64,000 bases of DNA from Rhizobiaceae bacterium. GTDB lineage: Bacteria > Pseudomonadota > Alphaproteobacteria > Rhizobiales > Rhizobiaceae. The stretch is from contig JAHBYV010000016.1 in the NCBI GenBank assembly GCA_019635795.1, positions 1 through 64,000 on the forward strand. The letters run 5' to 3'. Below the pieces are notes generated by a model, which did not search any database, was not told the origin of the DNA, and was given only the letters and a program-made list of their open reading frames with translations. Below are positions 20,599 to 29,386 of the stretch, piece after piece (position 1 is the stretch's first letter; each line of letters opens with the position of its first letter). Made by a program: the position numbers and the translations under genes.

Positions 20599-22716
20599 CT
20601 AATTCTGTTGTTTGTCCGGCACTATGATGTCGCCAGGCTGTTCGCCGGCAATATATCTGTTGTAAGCGAGCTGTAATCCGGCCTCAAAGTTGCTCGTATA
20701 GCGGCGCGTGTCGAACAAGGGTGCCTTGCGGCGCGCCTGAGCAAGCTTTTTGCTGATTTGTGAAAGCTTGCCTGGATCACTGGCGAGTTCGAGGATCAGG
20801 TTTTCGTATTCCTGTGCCGAATTGGCGACAAGTTCCGGTAGCCCTGCGGCGTTCAACAGACTTGCTCCAACGCGCGCGGAGAACTGACGACCGGGCCGCG
20901 TTACGAGCGGCAAGCCCATCCACAGTGCATCGCTACCAGTGGTGTGGGCATTATAATTGAACGTGTCGAGGAACAGGTCAGCATGTTTGTGCCGCTCAAG
21001 ATGCTCTGCGTAATCCACTTTCGGCGCGAAGATCAGGCGGTCTGCCGAGACCCCGCGCTGCTCTGCTGCCTTCCTTAGATTATCCTTCGCCCATTGGTTG
21101 GAATCGATCAGCCACAACACGCTGCCTTCGACCTTATTCAGGACGCGCATCCAGATTTCGAATTCCTCAAGGCCGATCTTGTAGGAGCTGTTGAAACAGC
21201 AGAACACGAACCCCTTGTTAGGCAACCCGACCGAGGCTCTTTTCGTCGACGTCGTGGCCGCCTTGCGTTGGCTGTCGTTCGGTTGGTAGCTGTTCGGCAG
21301 ATAAATCACGCTCTCGCTGTAGCAATCACGCACTTCATCTGGGATCACAGTGTTGTCGGCGATTATGTAATCCATCGCGTCTGTGCCCAAGGTTCCCGGA
21401 TACCCCAGAAAACTCATCTGGATCGGCGCAAGCCGGAAGCCGAACAATTCGCACCGCGTTTCAGACGTAAAGCCCTTGAGATCGATAGCGATGTCGAGTT
21501 GATGTGACCGTGCAAGCTGGGCTATGGCCGCATCCGGTGCAGATTGTACGTCGTGGAAATGAAGATCGCCCTTCACCACAGCCTCGCGCAGTGGTCCTGT
21601 CTTTCCCAGCCCATAGCTGTAGATGAACAGTTCGAACCGGGAACGATCATGTTCCCGAATCAAACCCGACATAAGCCTCAGTGTGGCGTGCTCGTGAAAA
21701 TCCGCCGAAAAGTAGCCTATGCGGATACGTTCAGGCCTGTCCTTCGGCGCTGCGGGCAAGGGCACAGGTCTGATAGCGCCTGCGCGCCGGTTCCAGTGAA
21801 ACTTCGCGCGATCAAGATGGCGCTTTGGATTGTCTTCAAGCGCAAACATCGCGAAAGGCGACGTTCTGGTGCCAACCCTCTCGACAATCGACGGATCTGC
21901 TTCCGGGAAATCGCAAATTTTGGCTTTTGCGTACAGCTTTTGAGCAAGTGCGCTGCTCGCGTTCTGATCAAGCGAATATGCTTGTTCGAATGCCGCTATA
22001 GCTTCAGGCAGTTCCTGTTTTGCTGCCAGCACTATGCCAAGATTCTCGTGTGCGATAGCAAGTCCAGGCATATGCTCGATGGCGCTGCGAAAGCATGTCA
22101 ACGCGGCATCAATGGCCGACAGTCGCAAAAAAATGGTCCCAAGATCATTGTGTGCCTGGGCAAAGCCCGGGTTGCAGCGAATGGCATTTGAGTAAGCCGA
22201 TACCGCTTCCCCCAGATTTCCGACCGTGGCGAGCAGATTGCCGCGGTAATAATGTGCTGATGCGAAATCGGGCTGCAATTCAACTACCCGGTCAAAAGCC
22301 GCGCCGGCAATCTGGATATTTCCCGCCCGGTAGTGGATCAGGCCACGATGGTGGTGCGCCATGACCATTTTGGGATCAAGCTCTGCGGCGCGATCAAAGC
22401 ATTGAAGCGCTTCGTCAAGCTTTCCCATAGAGCGAAGCACGAGTCCTAGATTGAGGTGACCGGGTGCTAATTGCGGCGCGAGAGCAACCGCGCGCCGGGC
22501 CAGCGTTTCCGCGTCCGCATGTCGTCCCATTTGCCCGAAAATCGAAACGCCTAGTGACAGCAACACGAGCGAGTCTGGGAACTGTGGCAATAGCTGGCCA
22601 AGCTCAGCGGATGCTCTCTCGAATTGCTGGCTGTTGGATAATTCGAGCAGAAAGGCGAGTTGCTGCGGGGATGGCTCGCGGACATTTCCGTCTTCAACCA
22701 GGGTGTTGCTTGTCAA
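20599..22716 (-). CDS. TPR-repeat, O-GlcNAc-transferase-like (GT41) protein
   Basis: The 705-residue product has about eight N-terminal TPR repeats (residues ~20-280, for example AHHHRGLIHYRAGNI) followed by a C-terminal GT41/SPINDLY-like glycosyltransferase region (IGYFSADFHEHAT, FLGYPGTLGTDAMDYIIAD, LFLDTFNYNAHTTGSDALW, MGLPLVTRPG). These match the domain architecture of eukaryotic O-GlcNAc transferase. No ATG is near the start; the best start is a TTG at 22716 with GGAG eight bases upstream. Its acceptor (protein or surface polysaccharide) is unknown. It converges with hmrR and is divergent from mmcB. Confidence 0.87.
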   Translation of the reverse strand: MTSNTLVEDGNVREPSPQQLAFLLELSNSQQFERASAELGQLLPQFPDSLVLLSLGVSIFGQMGRHADAETLARRAVALAPQLAPGHLNLGLVLRSMGKLDEALQCFDRAAELDPKMVMAHHHRGLIHYRAGNIQIAGAAFDRVVELQPDFASAHYYRGNLLATVGNLGEAVSAYSNAIRCNPGFAQAHNDLGTIFLRLSAIDAALTCFRSAIEHMPGLAIAHENLGIVLAAKQELPEAIAAFEQAYSLDQNASSALAQKLYAKAKICDFPEADPSIVERVGTRTSPFAMFALEDNPKRHLDRAKFHWNRRAGAIRPVPLPAAPKDRPERIRIGYFSADFHEHATLRLMSGLIREHDRSRFELFIYSYGLGKTGPLREAVVKGDLHFHDVQSAPDAAIAQLARSHQLDIAIDLKGFTSETRCELFGFRLAPIQMSFLGYPGTLGTDAMDYIIADNTVIPDEVRDCYSESVIYLPNSYQPNDSQRKAATTSTKRASVGLPNKGFVFCCFNSSYKIGLEEFEIWMRVLNKVEGSVLWLIDSNQWAKDNLRKAAEQRGVSADRLIFAPKVDYAEHLERHKHADLFLDTFNYNAHTTGSDALWMGLPLVTRPGRQFSARVGASLLNAAGLPELVANSAQEYENLILELASDPGKLSQISKKLAQARRKAPLFDTRRYTSNFEAGLQLAYNRYIAGEQPGDIIVPDKQQN

Positions 22717-22842
22717 GGAACGCGCTCCAATTCACAATATCAATTAGATATTAGGAACATATGATTTGAATTTCAATTCCGGCACGTCTTTTTCCTCAAT
22801 GAAAAAGGTTCAAAACGTGAACAAAAGCTGGCATGGTGAGAC

Positions 22843-23343
22843 ATGCCTATTGTAACTTCCTTCTCCGCAAACCCGTTGGTCGATGGCCGCCAGTCAGAGC
22901 GGGCGATGCTTGTCAGGCGAGGCGTCCAGCGCTTGCTTGTCGATATGGGAATGCATGTTTTGCCCGAGATTTCCCTGTCCACGGGGCGCCGTGCCGATCT
23001 CGTTGCGCTCACGCGTCAAGGAGACATCTGGATCATCGAGATAAAGTCGTCAGTGGAAGATTTTCGAGTGGATCGAAAATGGCCCGAATACAGGCTGCAT
23101 TCTGACCGCTTTTTCTTCGCAACCCATCCGGAGGTTCCAGCAGGGATATTTCCTGCCGAATGCGGGTTCATCCTGTCCGACGGTTACGGAGCGGAAATTA
23201 TGCGAGAGGCACCGGAGCATCGGATTTCCGCGGCGGCGCGAAAAGCGTTGATGCTGCGTTTGGCGCGGGCAGGTGCAGCGCGCTTGCTGGCCGCAGAACT
23301 TGCAGGTGTGCAAGTGCAGGCGCTCGAAAACGAATCTGACTAG
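22843..23343 (+). CDS. mmcB: MmcB family DNA repair protein
   Basis: This 166-residue protein resembles Caulobacter MmcB, a PD-(D/E)xK-like putative nuclease needed with other factors for mitomycin C resistance. The nuclease-type core is visible as GRRADLVALTRQGDIWIIEIKSS, where D, the E and the K fit the D-x(n)-ExK pattern. In Caulobacter it assists imuAB/dnaE2 translesion activity. Those genes are not in the window. It converges with the response regulator gene with a four-base overlap of the two 3' ends. Confidence 0.85.
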   Translation: MPIVTSFSANPLVDGRQSERAMLVRRGVQRLLVDMGMHVLPEISLSTGRRADLVALTRQGDIWIIEIKSSVEDFRVDRKWPEYRLHSDRFFFATHPEVPAGIFPAECGFILSDGYGAEIMREAPEHRISAAARKALMLRLARAGAARLLAAELAGVQVQALENESD

Positions 23344-23900
23344 CGCGGTGCGCGCTTGGCCAGAATACGCTGCAAGGTGCGGCGATGCATGTTGAGACGG
23401 CGCGCGGTTTCGGAAACATTCCGGTCGCACATTTCGAATACGCGTTGAATATGCTCCCAACGCACACGATCAGCCGACATCGGGTTTTCCGGCGGGGCAG
23501 CACGCTGTTCGCCGCTATTGGTTAGAGCCGCGAAAATATCGTCTGCATCTGCTGGCTTGGATAGATAGTCGATAGCGCCAAGCTTTACCGCAGTAACAGC
23601 GGTCGCAATGTTTCCATAACCTGTCAGAATGACAGCGCGCGCATCGGCCCGTTTTTCGCGTATGGCGGCCACCACATCCAGACCATTGCCATCGCCAAGG
23701 CGCATATCGACCACCGCATAGGCGGGGGGATTTGCCTTCGCCTTGGCAACCGCTTCCGCTACGCTTTCGGCAGTGTCGACAACAAAGCCACGTGTCTCCA
23801 TCGCCCGTGCGAGACGCGTCACGAAGGGCTTGTCATCGTCGACCAACAGTAGGGATGTGTCTTCGCCCGTGACCTGAGGCGCGTTTCCGTCAATGCTCAT
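23340..23900 (-). CDS. regA: Redox response regulator (ActR/RegA/PrrA)
   Basis: The 186-residue product has a receiver domain with the acidic pocket (LLLVDDD) and phospho-acceptor Asp65 (VVDMRLGDGNG), then a short Fis-type helix-turn-helix (NVSETARRLNMHRRTLQRIL). This short RegA architecture lacks an AAA+ domain. RegA controls redox, respiratory and nitrogen/carbon genes, and the Brucella orthologue (PrrA) is linked to low-oxygen survival. The cognate sensor gene is 76 bases upstream on the same strand. Confidence 0.93.
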   Translation of the reverse strand: MSIDGNAPQVTGEDTSLLLVDDDKPFVTRLARAMETRGFVVDTAESVAEAVAKAKANPPAYAVVDMRLGDGNGLDVVAAIREKRADARAVILTGYGNIATAVTAVKLGAIDYLSKPADADDIFAALTNSGEQRAAPPENPMSADRVRWEHIQRVFEMCDRNVSETARRLNMHRRTLQRILAKRAPR

Positions 23901-23976
23901 TTTCGACCATTATTGCCTTTTTCTTGTCTACCTATAGCCAGTTTGTTCGGTACGTTCCAACAATACCTTCAAACAT

Positions 23977-25305
23977 TCATGCAATTTCTGTTGTAGCGGC
24001 AGCTTCAATGTCGCCGCCGAGGAACGCACGTCTTTGCCACACAATCTCCACAAGCGCACCTTCGCCGTGGCCTGCTGAATTTCCAAAACTCAGATCTGCA
24101 CCCGAACGTTCCAATAAGGTTTTGGCGATGAAGAGGCCAAGGCCCAGCCCGCCGCCACCGGAATCCGGGTTGCCTTGTCGGGTTGAGACGTAAGGTTCGC
24201 CGATCCGGTCAATAATTTCAGCCGGAAACCCCGGCCCATCATCCAGCACCGAAATGCGAACGCTTGAGCTGTCCCAGCTCCATTTCACCGTCACCTTCTT
24301 GTGTGCAAAATCCACGGCATTCTCGACCAGATTACCGAGGCCATAGATCACACCCGGATTGCGCTGCCCGACAGGTTCAGGGCCGACACAAGCCTCTGGA
24401 ACCATCTGGATTTCAATGCCGAAATCACGGTGAGGTGCGGTTATTTCTTCGATAAGCGACGTTAGGGGAAGGCGTGCCAGATGCGCCTCGCTCTCGCTCG
24501 ACAGGCTGGTCAGGCGCTTGAGTATCTGCCTGCAACGCTCGCCCTGTGTTCGCAACAAGGTGACATCTTCCTTGAAACGGCTATCTTCGCCCAGCGCGCG
24601 TTCCATTTCCCGCGCAACGAGCGTGATGGTGGCAAGCGGTGTTCCAAGTTCATGGGCAGCCGCAGCCGCAAGGCCGTCCAGCGCGGAAAGATGCTGCTCG
24701 CGCATCAGGACAAGCTCGGTGGCAGTCAGCGCGTCCGCAAGCTGGCGCGCTTCGTCAGCAACGCGGAACGCATAAAGGCCGGTGAATGAAATACAGGAAA
24801 ACACTGCCATCCACATGCCCGCGACATAAACGAATGGAATCTGCAGCGCCTGTCCACTGGTCCAGGGCAGGGGCAGGTGGAAGAAAACCAGAATAGTCGC
24901 CGCAGCCATCACGAACCCGCCAAGTATCGCGGTCAGCCGCATGGGCAAGGATGTGGCCGAGATGACAACGGGCACGGTCAGCAACAGCGCAAACGGATTC
25001 GTCAGCCCGCCGGTCATGTAAAGCAGACCCGCCAATTGCAGACTGTCAAACATCAATATGCCGAACGCGGCGTGAGGCTTCAGCCGGTGCGCTGCCGGAT
25101 ATCGGAAAGCCAGAAAAAGGTTGAGCCAGGCCGAGCAGGCAATCAGCGCAAAGCAAAGGCTGACGGGCAAAGGATAGTTCAGCCAATAGGCCACAGTCAA
25201 AACAGTGACGCTCTGGCCGACTATTGCCAGCCAGCGCAAGCGGATCAGCGTGTTGAGCCGCAGCCGGTTGGATTGCGCAGGGTCGGAAAATCCGTAGCTC
25301 TTCAT
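23977..25305 (-). CDS. regB: Redox sensor histidine kinase (ActS/RegB/PrrB)
   Basis: The 442-residue sensor has six predicted N-terminal membrane helices, the RegB-specific GGLTNPF loop (quinone-binding in Rhodobacter), an H-box AAAAHELGTPLATI (His near residue 218) and a Cys near residue 256 in GERCRQIL that matches the redox-active Cys265 of Rhodobacter RegB. The ATPase G-box is DDGPGFPAEI and GGGGLGLGLF. Start 25305 is favoured by an AGGG just before it. It phosphorylates RegA, encoded next door. hrpB ends 36 bases upstream on the same strand. Confidence 0.93.
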   Translation of the reverse strand: MKSYGFSDPAQSNRLRLNTLIRLRWLAIVGQSVTVLTVAYWLNYPLPVSLCFALIACSAWLNLFLAFRYPAAHRLKPHAAFGILMFDSLQLAGLLYMTGGLTNPFALLLTVPVVISATSLPMRLTAILGGFVMAAATILVFFHLPLPWTSGQALQIPFVYVAGMWMAVFSCISFTGLYAFRVADEARQLADALTATELVLMREQHLSALDGLAAAAAHELGTPLATITLVAREMERALGEDSRFKEDVTLLRTQGERCRQILKRLTSLSSESEAHLARLPLTSLIEEITAPHRDFGIEIQMVPEACVGPEPVGQRNPGVIYGLGNLVENAVDFAHKKVTVKWSWDSSSVRISVLDDGPGFPAEIIDRIGEPYVSTRQGNPDSGGGGLGLGLFIAKTLLERSGADLSFGNSAGHGEGALVEIVWQRRAFLGGDIEAAATTEIA

Positions 25306-25341
25306 CGAACCCTTATGCCCTTGCAATTGACCATGAGCAAA

Positions 25342-27816
25342 TCATTTGCCGCGCGGTTTGGCGCGGCTGGTTGCCTGAGCGGTTGCCGGGTCTTCCGGCC
25401 AGACATGCTTTGGATAGCGCCCGCGCATCTCGGCGCGAACATCCGCCCACGAGCCACGCCAGAAACCGGGCAGATCACTTGTAAGCTGAATGGGGCGGTG
25501 GGCGGGGGAAAGCAGTTCGAGCGTAAGCGGAACCGCGCCGCCGGCAATTGCCGGGTGGCTGCCAAGGCCAAAGAGTTCCTGCACACGTATAGAAAGCGTG
25601 GGGTTCTCGCGCTCATAATCGATTGGAACATTGTTTCCCGAAGGTGCAGCAAAGTGCGTCGGTGCGAGTGCGTCCAGCCGACGTTGCAGATCGTGGGGAA
25701 CCAGCGATAGTAAGCCCATGCGCAATGCAGATGGTTCGAGGCGTTTCAGATCAGCCTCACCAGTCAGGAATGGCTCCAGCCATTCGCCAAGATGCTCGAT
25801 AAGAAATTCGTCAGACATATCCGGCCAGGGATCGCCAAGGCCACGATGCAGCCACATCAGGCGCCGGTGCATCTGCAAGGCATCTTTCGGCCAGGGCAAT
25901 ATGCCAAGGCCATGATCCCGCACGGCTGACAGCACGGCCTGATTTGCTGCGTCGCCCGTTGGCGGGGGCAACATGCGTTCGCCAAGTGTAATAGCTCCGA
26001 GCCGAACAGTCTCACAAACGCGAACCGCGCCGCGCGCCGGGTCGAACTCGACCTTTGTAGATTTCTCGATCCTGTCGCCAAGCGCACCACGAATTTCGGG
26101 CTCTTCAATGGAACACGCAGCCGCGATGCGCGCCGATTGCGCCTTGCCTTGCAGGTCTGCAACGACAAGAAATGGCTGTGCTGCCAGCCGATCAGTTTCG
26201 GGCAAGGAGGCACCGCGTCCATTTGCCAGAACGAAGCTTCCACTTGCGCCACGCGCTTTGGCTACGCGGTCGGGCCAGGCGTGAATAAGCAGATTTCCAA
26301 TGTGCCCGGAGGCACCATCGTGCACTGCAGGCCCGGTTTGACGCGCAAGTCGTTCAGCAAGCTGCCGGGCCGTCACTGCGCGTGTGGAACGATCAGATTT
26401 GAAGCGCGCAAGGCGGTTCTCCAGATCGATCGAATCGCCACCGAGTCCACGCTCTGTGAGGAGGACTGCCAAAAGCGCAGCTTCCAGCGCGTCACCGGTT
26501 TCGGCGGCTTTAGCGACCATATGTGCGAGCCGAACTGGCAAAGCCAGCTTTCGCATGGCCGCTCCTGTTTGCGTTAACCTGCCGGATGCGTCGAGCGCGC
26601 CGAGTTGTTCCAGAAGCGCGCGGGCTTCCGCCAATGCGGCCTTGGGCGGCGGATCGAGAAAGGATAGCTGGGCTGGATCGGAAACGCCGAAGGCAGCGCT
26701 GTCCAGCAACAGGCCGGAAAGGTCCGCCTCAAGTATTTCCGGTGGCGTGAAAGCCGGCAGGGCTGTGGTCTGCTCGGCGCGCCACAGCCGCAGCGCAATG
26801 CCCGGCTGGGTACGACCAGCGCGACCGGCACGCTGGTCCGCGGAAGCGCGGGAGACGCGCACTGTTTCAAGCCGTGTCAAACCTGTTGCAGGTTCAAAGC
26901 GTGGCAGGCGCGAAAGCCCCGAGTCTATGACGACCCGCACGCCATCGATGGTTATCGAGGTTTCAGCGATTGCGGTTGCGAGAACGACCTTGCGATGGCC
27001 GGATGGAGCAGGGCGAATGGCGCGATCCTGCGCCTTGCCATCCATCATGCCGTATAGGGCAACGAGATCAACATTGGCTGGCACCCGCCCTTCCAGACGT
27101 TCGATGGTGCGCTCAATCTCGCGTTGACCCGGCAGAAACGCCAGAACACTGCCCGGTTCGCTGGCCAATACCTCGCGGACAGCTCGCGCCATGGCGTCCT
27201 CGATAGCCTCTCCCGCGGGACGCTCGGAATATCTGACATCGACTGGAAAGCTGCGGCCTTCGCTTTGAATGACGGGGGCATCACCCAGCAGGGAAGCAAC
27301 TCTGGCCCCGTCTATGGTCGCCGACATGACCAGCAACCGCAAATCCGGCCGCAATGCGCCTTGCACGTCGAGCGCCAAAGCAAGTCCGAAGTCTCCGTCC
27401 AGAGAGCGTTCATGGAACTCGTCAAACAGAACGGCGCTAACACCGGCAAGCTCAGGATCATCAAGGATCATGCGCGACAAAACGCTTTCGGTGACCACAA
27501 GAATGCGCGTCGCCGCAGAGGTGCGGGTTTCCATCCGCATGGCATAACCGACCGTTTTGCCAACATCCTCGCCAAGAAGTTCAGCCATGCGCCGTGCCGC
27601 CGCGCGCGCCGCAAGCCTGCGCGGTTCGAGCAGGATGATCTTGCCGTTCGCGGACCAAGGCTGTTCCAGCAGCGCAAGCGGAACCAGGGTCGTTTTGCCA
27701 GCGCCGGGAGGAGCGACCAATACCGCATTACTGGTGGCGGAAAGTGCATCAAGCAGCGAGGGTATCGCTGCGCGAACGGGCAGGTCCAAATCTATCTGGT
27801 CAAAACGCTTTGCCAT
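25342..27816 (-). CDS. hrpB: ATP-dependent helicase HrpB
   Basis: The 824-residue DEAH/DExH-type helicase has Walker A GAGKTTLVPLALL, motif II DEFHERSLDGD (DEFH), motif III SATIDG and motif VI QRAGRAGRTQPG, then the HrpB-specific C-terminal region. The family is widespread in proteobacteria, acts on RNA in vitro-like assays in some species, and its cell role is poorly defined. Length is normal. The gene is divergent from the GFA-family gene. Confidence 0.93.
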   Translation of the reverse strand: MAKRFDQIDLDLPVRAAIPSLLDALSATSNAVLVAPPGAGKTTLVPLALLEQPWSANGKIILLEPRRLAARAAARRMAELLGEDVGKTVGYAMRMETRTSAATRILVVTESVLSRMILDDPELAGVSAVLFDEFHERSLDGDFGLALALDVQGALRPDLRLLVMSATIDGARVASLLGDAPVIQSEGRSFPVDVRYSERPAGEAIEDAMARAVREVLASEPGSVLAFLPGQREIERTIERLEGRVPANVDLVALYGMMDGKAQDRAIRPAPSGHRKVVLATAIAETSITIDGVRVVIDSGLSRLPRFEPATGLTRLETVRVSRASADQRAGRAGRTQPGIALRLWRAEQTTALPAFTPPEILEADLSGLLLDSAAFGVSDPAQLSFLDPPPKAALAEARALLEQLGALDASGRLTQTGAAMRKLALPVRLAHMVAKAAETGDALEAALLAVLLTERGLGGDSIDLENRLARFKSDRSTRAVTARQLAERLARQTGPAVHDGASGHIGNLLIHAWPDRVAKARGASGSFVLANGRGASLPETDRLAAQPFLVVADLQGKAQSARIAAACSIEEPEIRGALGDRIEKSTKVEFDPARGAVRVCETVRLGAITLGERMLPPPTGDAANQAVLSAVRDHGLGILPWPKDALQMHRRLMWLHRGLGDPWPDMSDEFLIEHLGEWLEPFLTGEADLKRLEPSALRMGLLSLVPHDLQRRLDALAPTHFAAPSGNNVPIDYERENPTLSIRVQELFGLGSHPAIAGGAVPLTLELLSPAHRPIQLTSDLPGFWRGSWADVRAEMRGRYPKHVWPEDPATAQATSRAKPRGK

Positions 27817-27932
27817 GCGGTCCGGTTATCAGCTTGCTCATGCGGTTTCCAGACACGGCTTGCGCTGCCCGGGGCGAACGTGCTTGTTTCGCGCCATTCG
27901 CTTTGTCGTGCAGCCAGTTTCGGAGAGAAAGT

Positions 27933-28289
27933 ATGAGCGTTCAATCTTACAAAGGGGGATGCCAGTGCGGTGCCGTTCGCTACGAGGTCGAGGCTGACCT
28001 TGATCATACAGTGACCTGCAATTGCTCCCGGTGCGGACGCCTGGGTTCGATCCTGACATTTGCGCCCAAAGGTTCATTCCGTTTGGTATCCGGCGAAGGC
28101 GCGACGACGGAATATCTTTTCAACAAAAAGGCGATCCATCACCTGTTTTGCAGCACTTGCGGCATTGAATCCTACGCCGTTGGCAAGGGCCCGGATGGCT
28201 CGGAAATGGTGGCGGTGAACGTGCGCTGTCTGGATGGTGTTGAGGCGGGCAGCCTGACACCCAAAAAAGTAGACGGGCGATCGTTCTAG
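27933..28289 (+). CDS. GFA-family (glutathione-dependent formaldehyde-activating fold) protein
   Basis: The 118-residue zinc protein has the GFA/CENP-V Cys motifs: GGCQCGAVRYE, CNCSRCGRLG and FCSTCGIESY. Members bind two zinc ions; only some act on S-hydroxymethylglutathione, so the catalytic role is open. A GAGAG ribosome site precedes the ATG at 27933. It converges with the DUF1513 gene with a four-base overlap, so no room for an ordinary terminator remains between them. Confidence 0.88.
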   Translation: MSVQSYKGGCQCGAVRYEVEADLDHTVTCNCSRCGRLGSILTFAPKGSFRLVSGEGATTEYLFNKKAIHHLFCSTCGIESYAVGKGPDGSEMVAVNVRCLDGVEAGSLTPKKVDGRSF

Positions 28290-29386
28290 AGACGGATTCG
28301 CAGCAGGTGGTTGTCCCACACATAGTCGGGTTCGGTTACCGACGTTGAGTCTGGTGCCACGATCTCGCCCGTGCCAGTGCTTGCCAAAAAGCCGGCATCG
28401 TCAGGGGCGAGACCGCAGACTTCTGTTAGGGTGGTAGCCGACAAGACAGCGCCGCTAGTGGCATCAAGCACCGCATAGGCGTTGCCCTGCGGCGAAGACA
28501 CGGCAATGGTTCCGGCATCGCGATTGGCGGCGACGGAGCCGATATAGTTGCGGAAGCCGCCGAGTATTTCGGCGGGCATATCGACAAGCCCGAAAGCTTT
28601 GCCGCGTTCGGCCTTGCCAATGAGCAGAGGTCGCTCGGATGCGGGGCCTTCATGCTGACAGCCGAACCAGATCGTCCCGCGATGGTCAATGTCCATATGG
28701 CGAATGGAAAGCTTGTGAAGGGCGGATGGCAGCTCGTGCTTCTCCAGCAATTCGCCGGTTTCGCGATCAATGAAAACGAAGGATGGTTTCATGGTGGCCA
28801 GATTGAGCTTGGCCCTGCCGAAATCCGGATGCGTTTCGATACCGCCATTGCAGATCGCGAGACTGTGGCCGTCGCCAAGAAGCACCAGCTCATGCGGCCC
28901 CACGCCATAGGTAGGGAATTCTCCGATGCGGCGAAACCCGTCGCTTGCATCATAAACGCCAACCATGCCTGCGGCATTGTCGAAATCGTTCTCGGTCGCA
29001 TACAGGAGCTTGCCGTCTGGAGAGAACGCGCCGTGTCCATAAAAGTGCCGGCCTTCAACACTGTTGATCGTCAGCGGTTCGGCTTTTCCGCCAGGGTCGA
29101 ACACCACGGCAAATGTTCCGGGCTGTCGGGCAAATACGACGGAGCGGCGCGAGATGGGGTCATATGCAACATCGTGGCCACGTTCCGGCAGGGCAATCGA
29201 GTGAACCAGCTTTCCGCGCTCGGTCAGAATGGCCGCGCCATAGCTTCCATCCCGGCGCTGGAACGCGGTGGCGAAAACGGCATCCGCTTCTGCCGCCATC
29301 GCAATCCCGCGTGGCGTGAGGGACGCAAGAAAGCCCACGCCAGCGGCCTTGAGGAATGCACGGCGGTCTATCAGTTTGCTCACCAC
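28286..29386 (-). CDS. DUF1513 periplasmic beta-propeller-like protein
   Basis: The 366-residue product opens with a twin-arginine signal (DRRAFLKAAGVGFLASL) and an Ala-rich cleavage region, so it is probably exported folded by Tat. The rest resembles DUF1513 proteins, with repeated blade-like segments (GHGAFSPDGKLLYATEN, GPHELVLLGDGHSLAICNGG). Biochemical function is unknown. It starts one base after the second imelysin gene ends and is the last gene of the irpA-bfd-bfr-diheme enzyme-imelysin series. That setting points to periplasmic iron handling. Confidence 0.85.
   Translation of the reverse strand: MVSKLIDRRAFLKAAGVGFLASLTPRGIAMAAEADAVFATAFQRRDGSYGAAILTERGKLVHSIALPERGHDVAYDPISRRSVVFARQPGTFAVVFDPGGKAEPLTINSVEGRHFYGHGAFSPDGKLLYATENDFDNAAGMVGVYDASDGFRRIGEFPTYGVGPHELVLLGDGHSLAICNGGIETHPDFGRAKLNLATMKPSFVFIDRETGELLEKHELPSALHKLSIRHMDIDHRGTIWFGCQHEGPASERPLLIGKAERGKAFGLVDMPAEILGGFRNYIGSVAANRDAGTIAVSSPQGNAYAVLDATSGAVLSATTLTEVCGLAPDDAGFLASTGTGEIVAPDSTSVTEPDYVWDNHLLRIRL

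Noticed and set aside
24877-25710. 277-codon plus-strand frame
   Set aside because: Antisense to regB and hrpB, both well supported.
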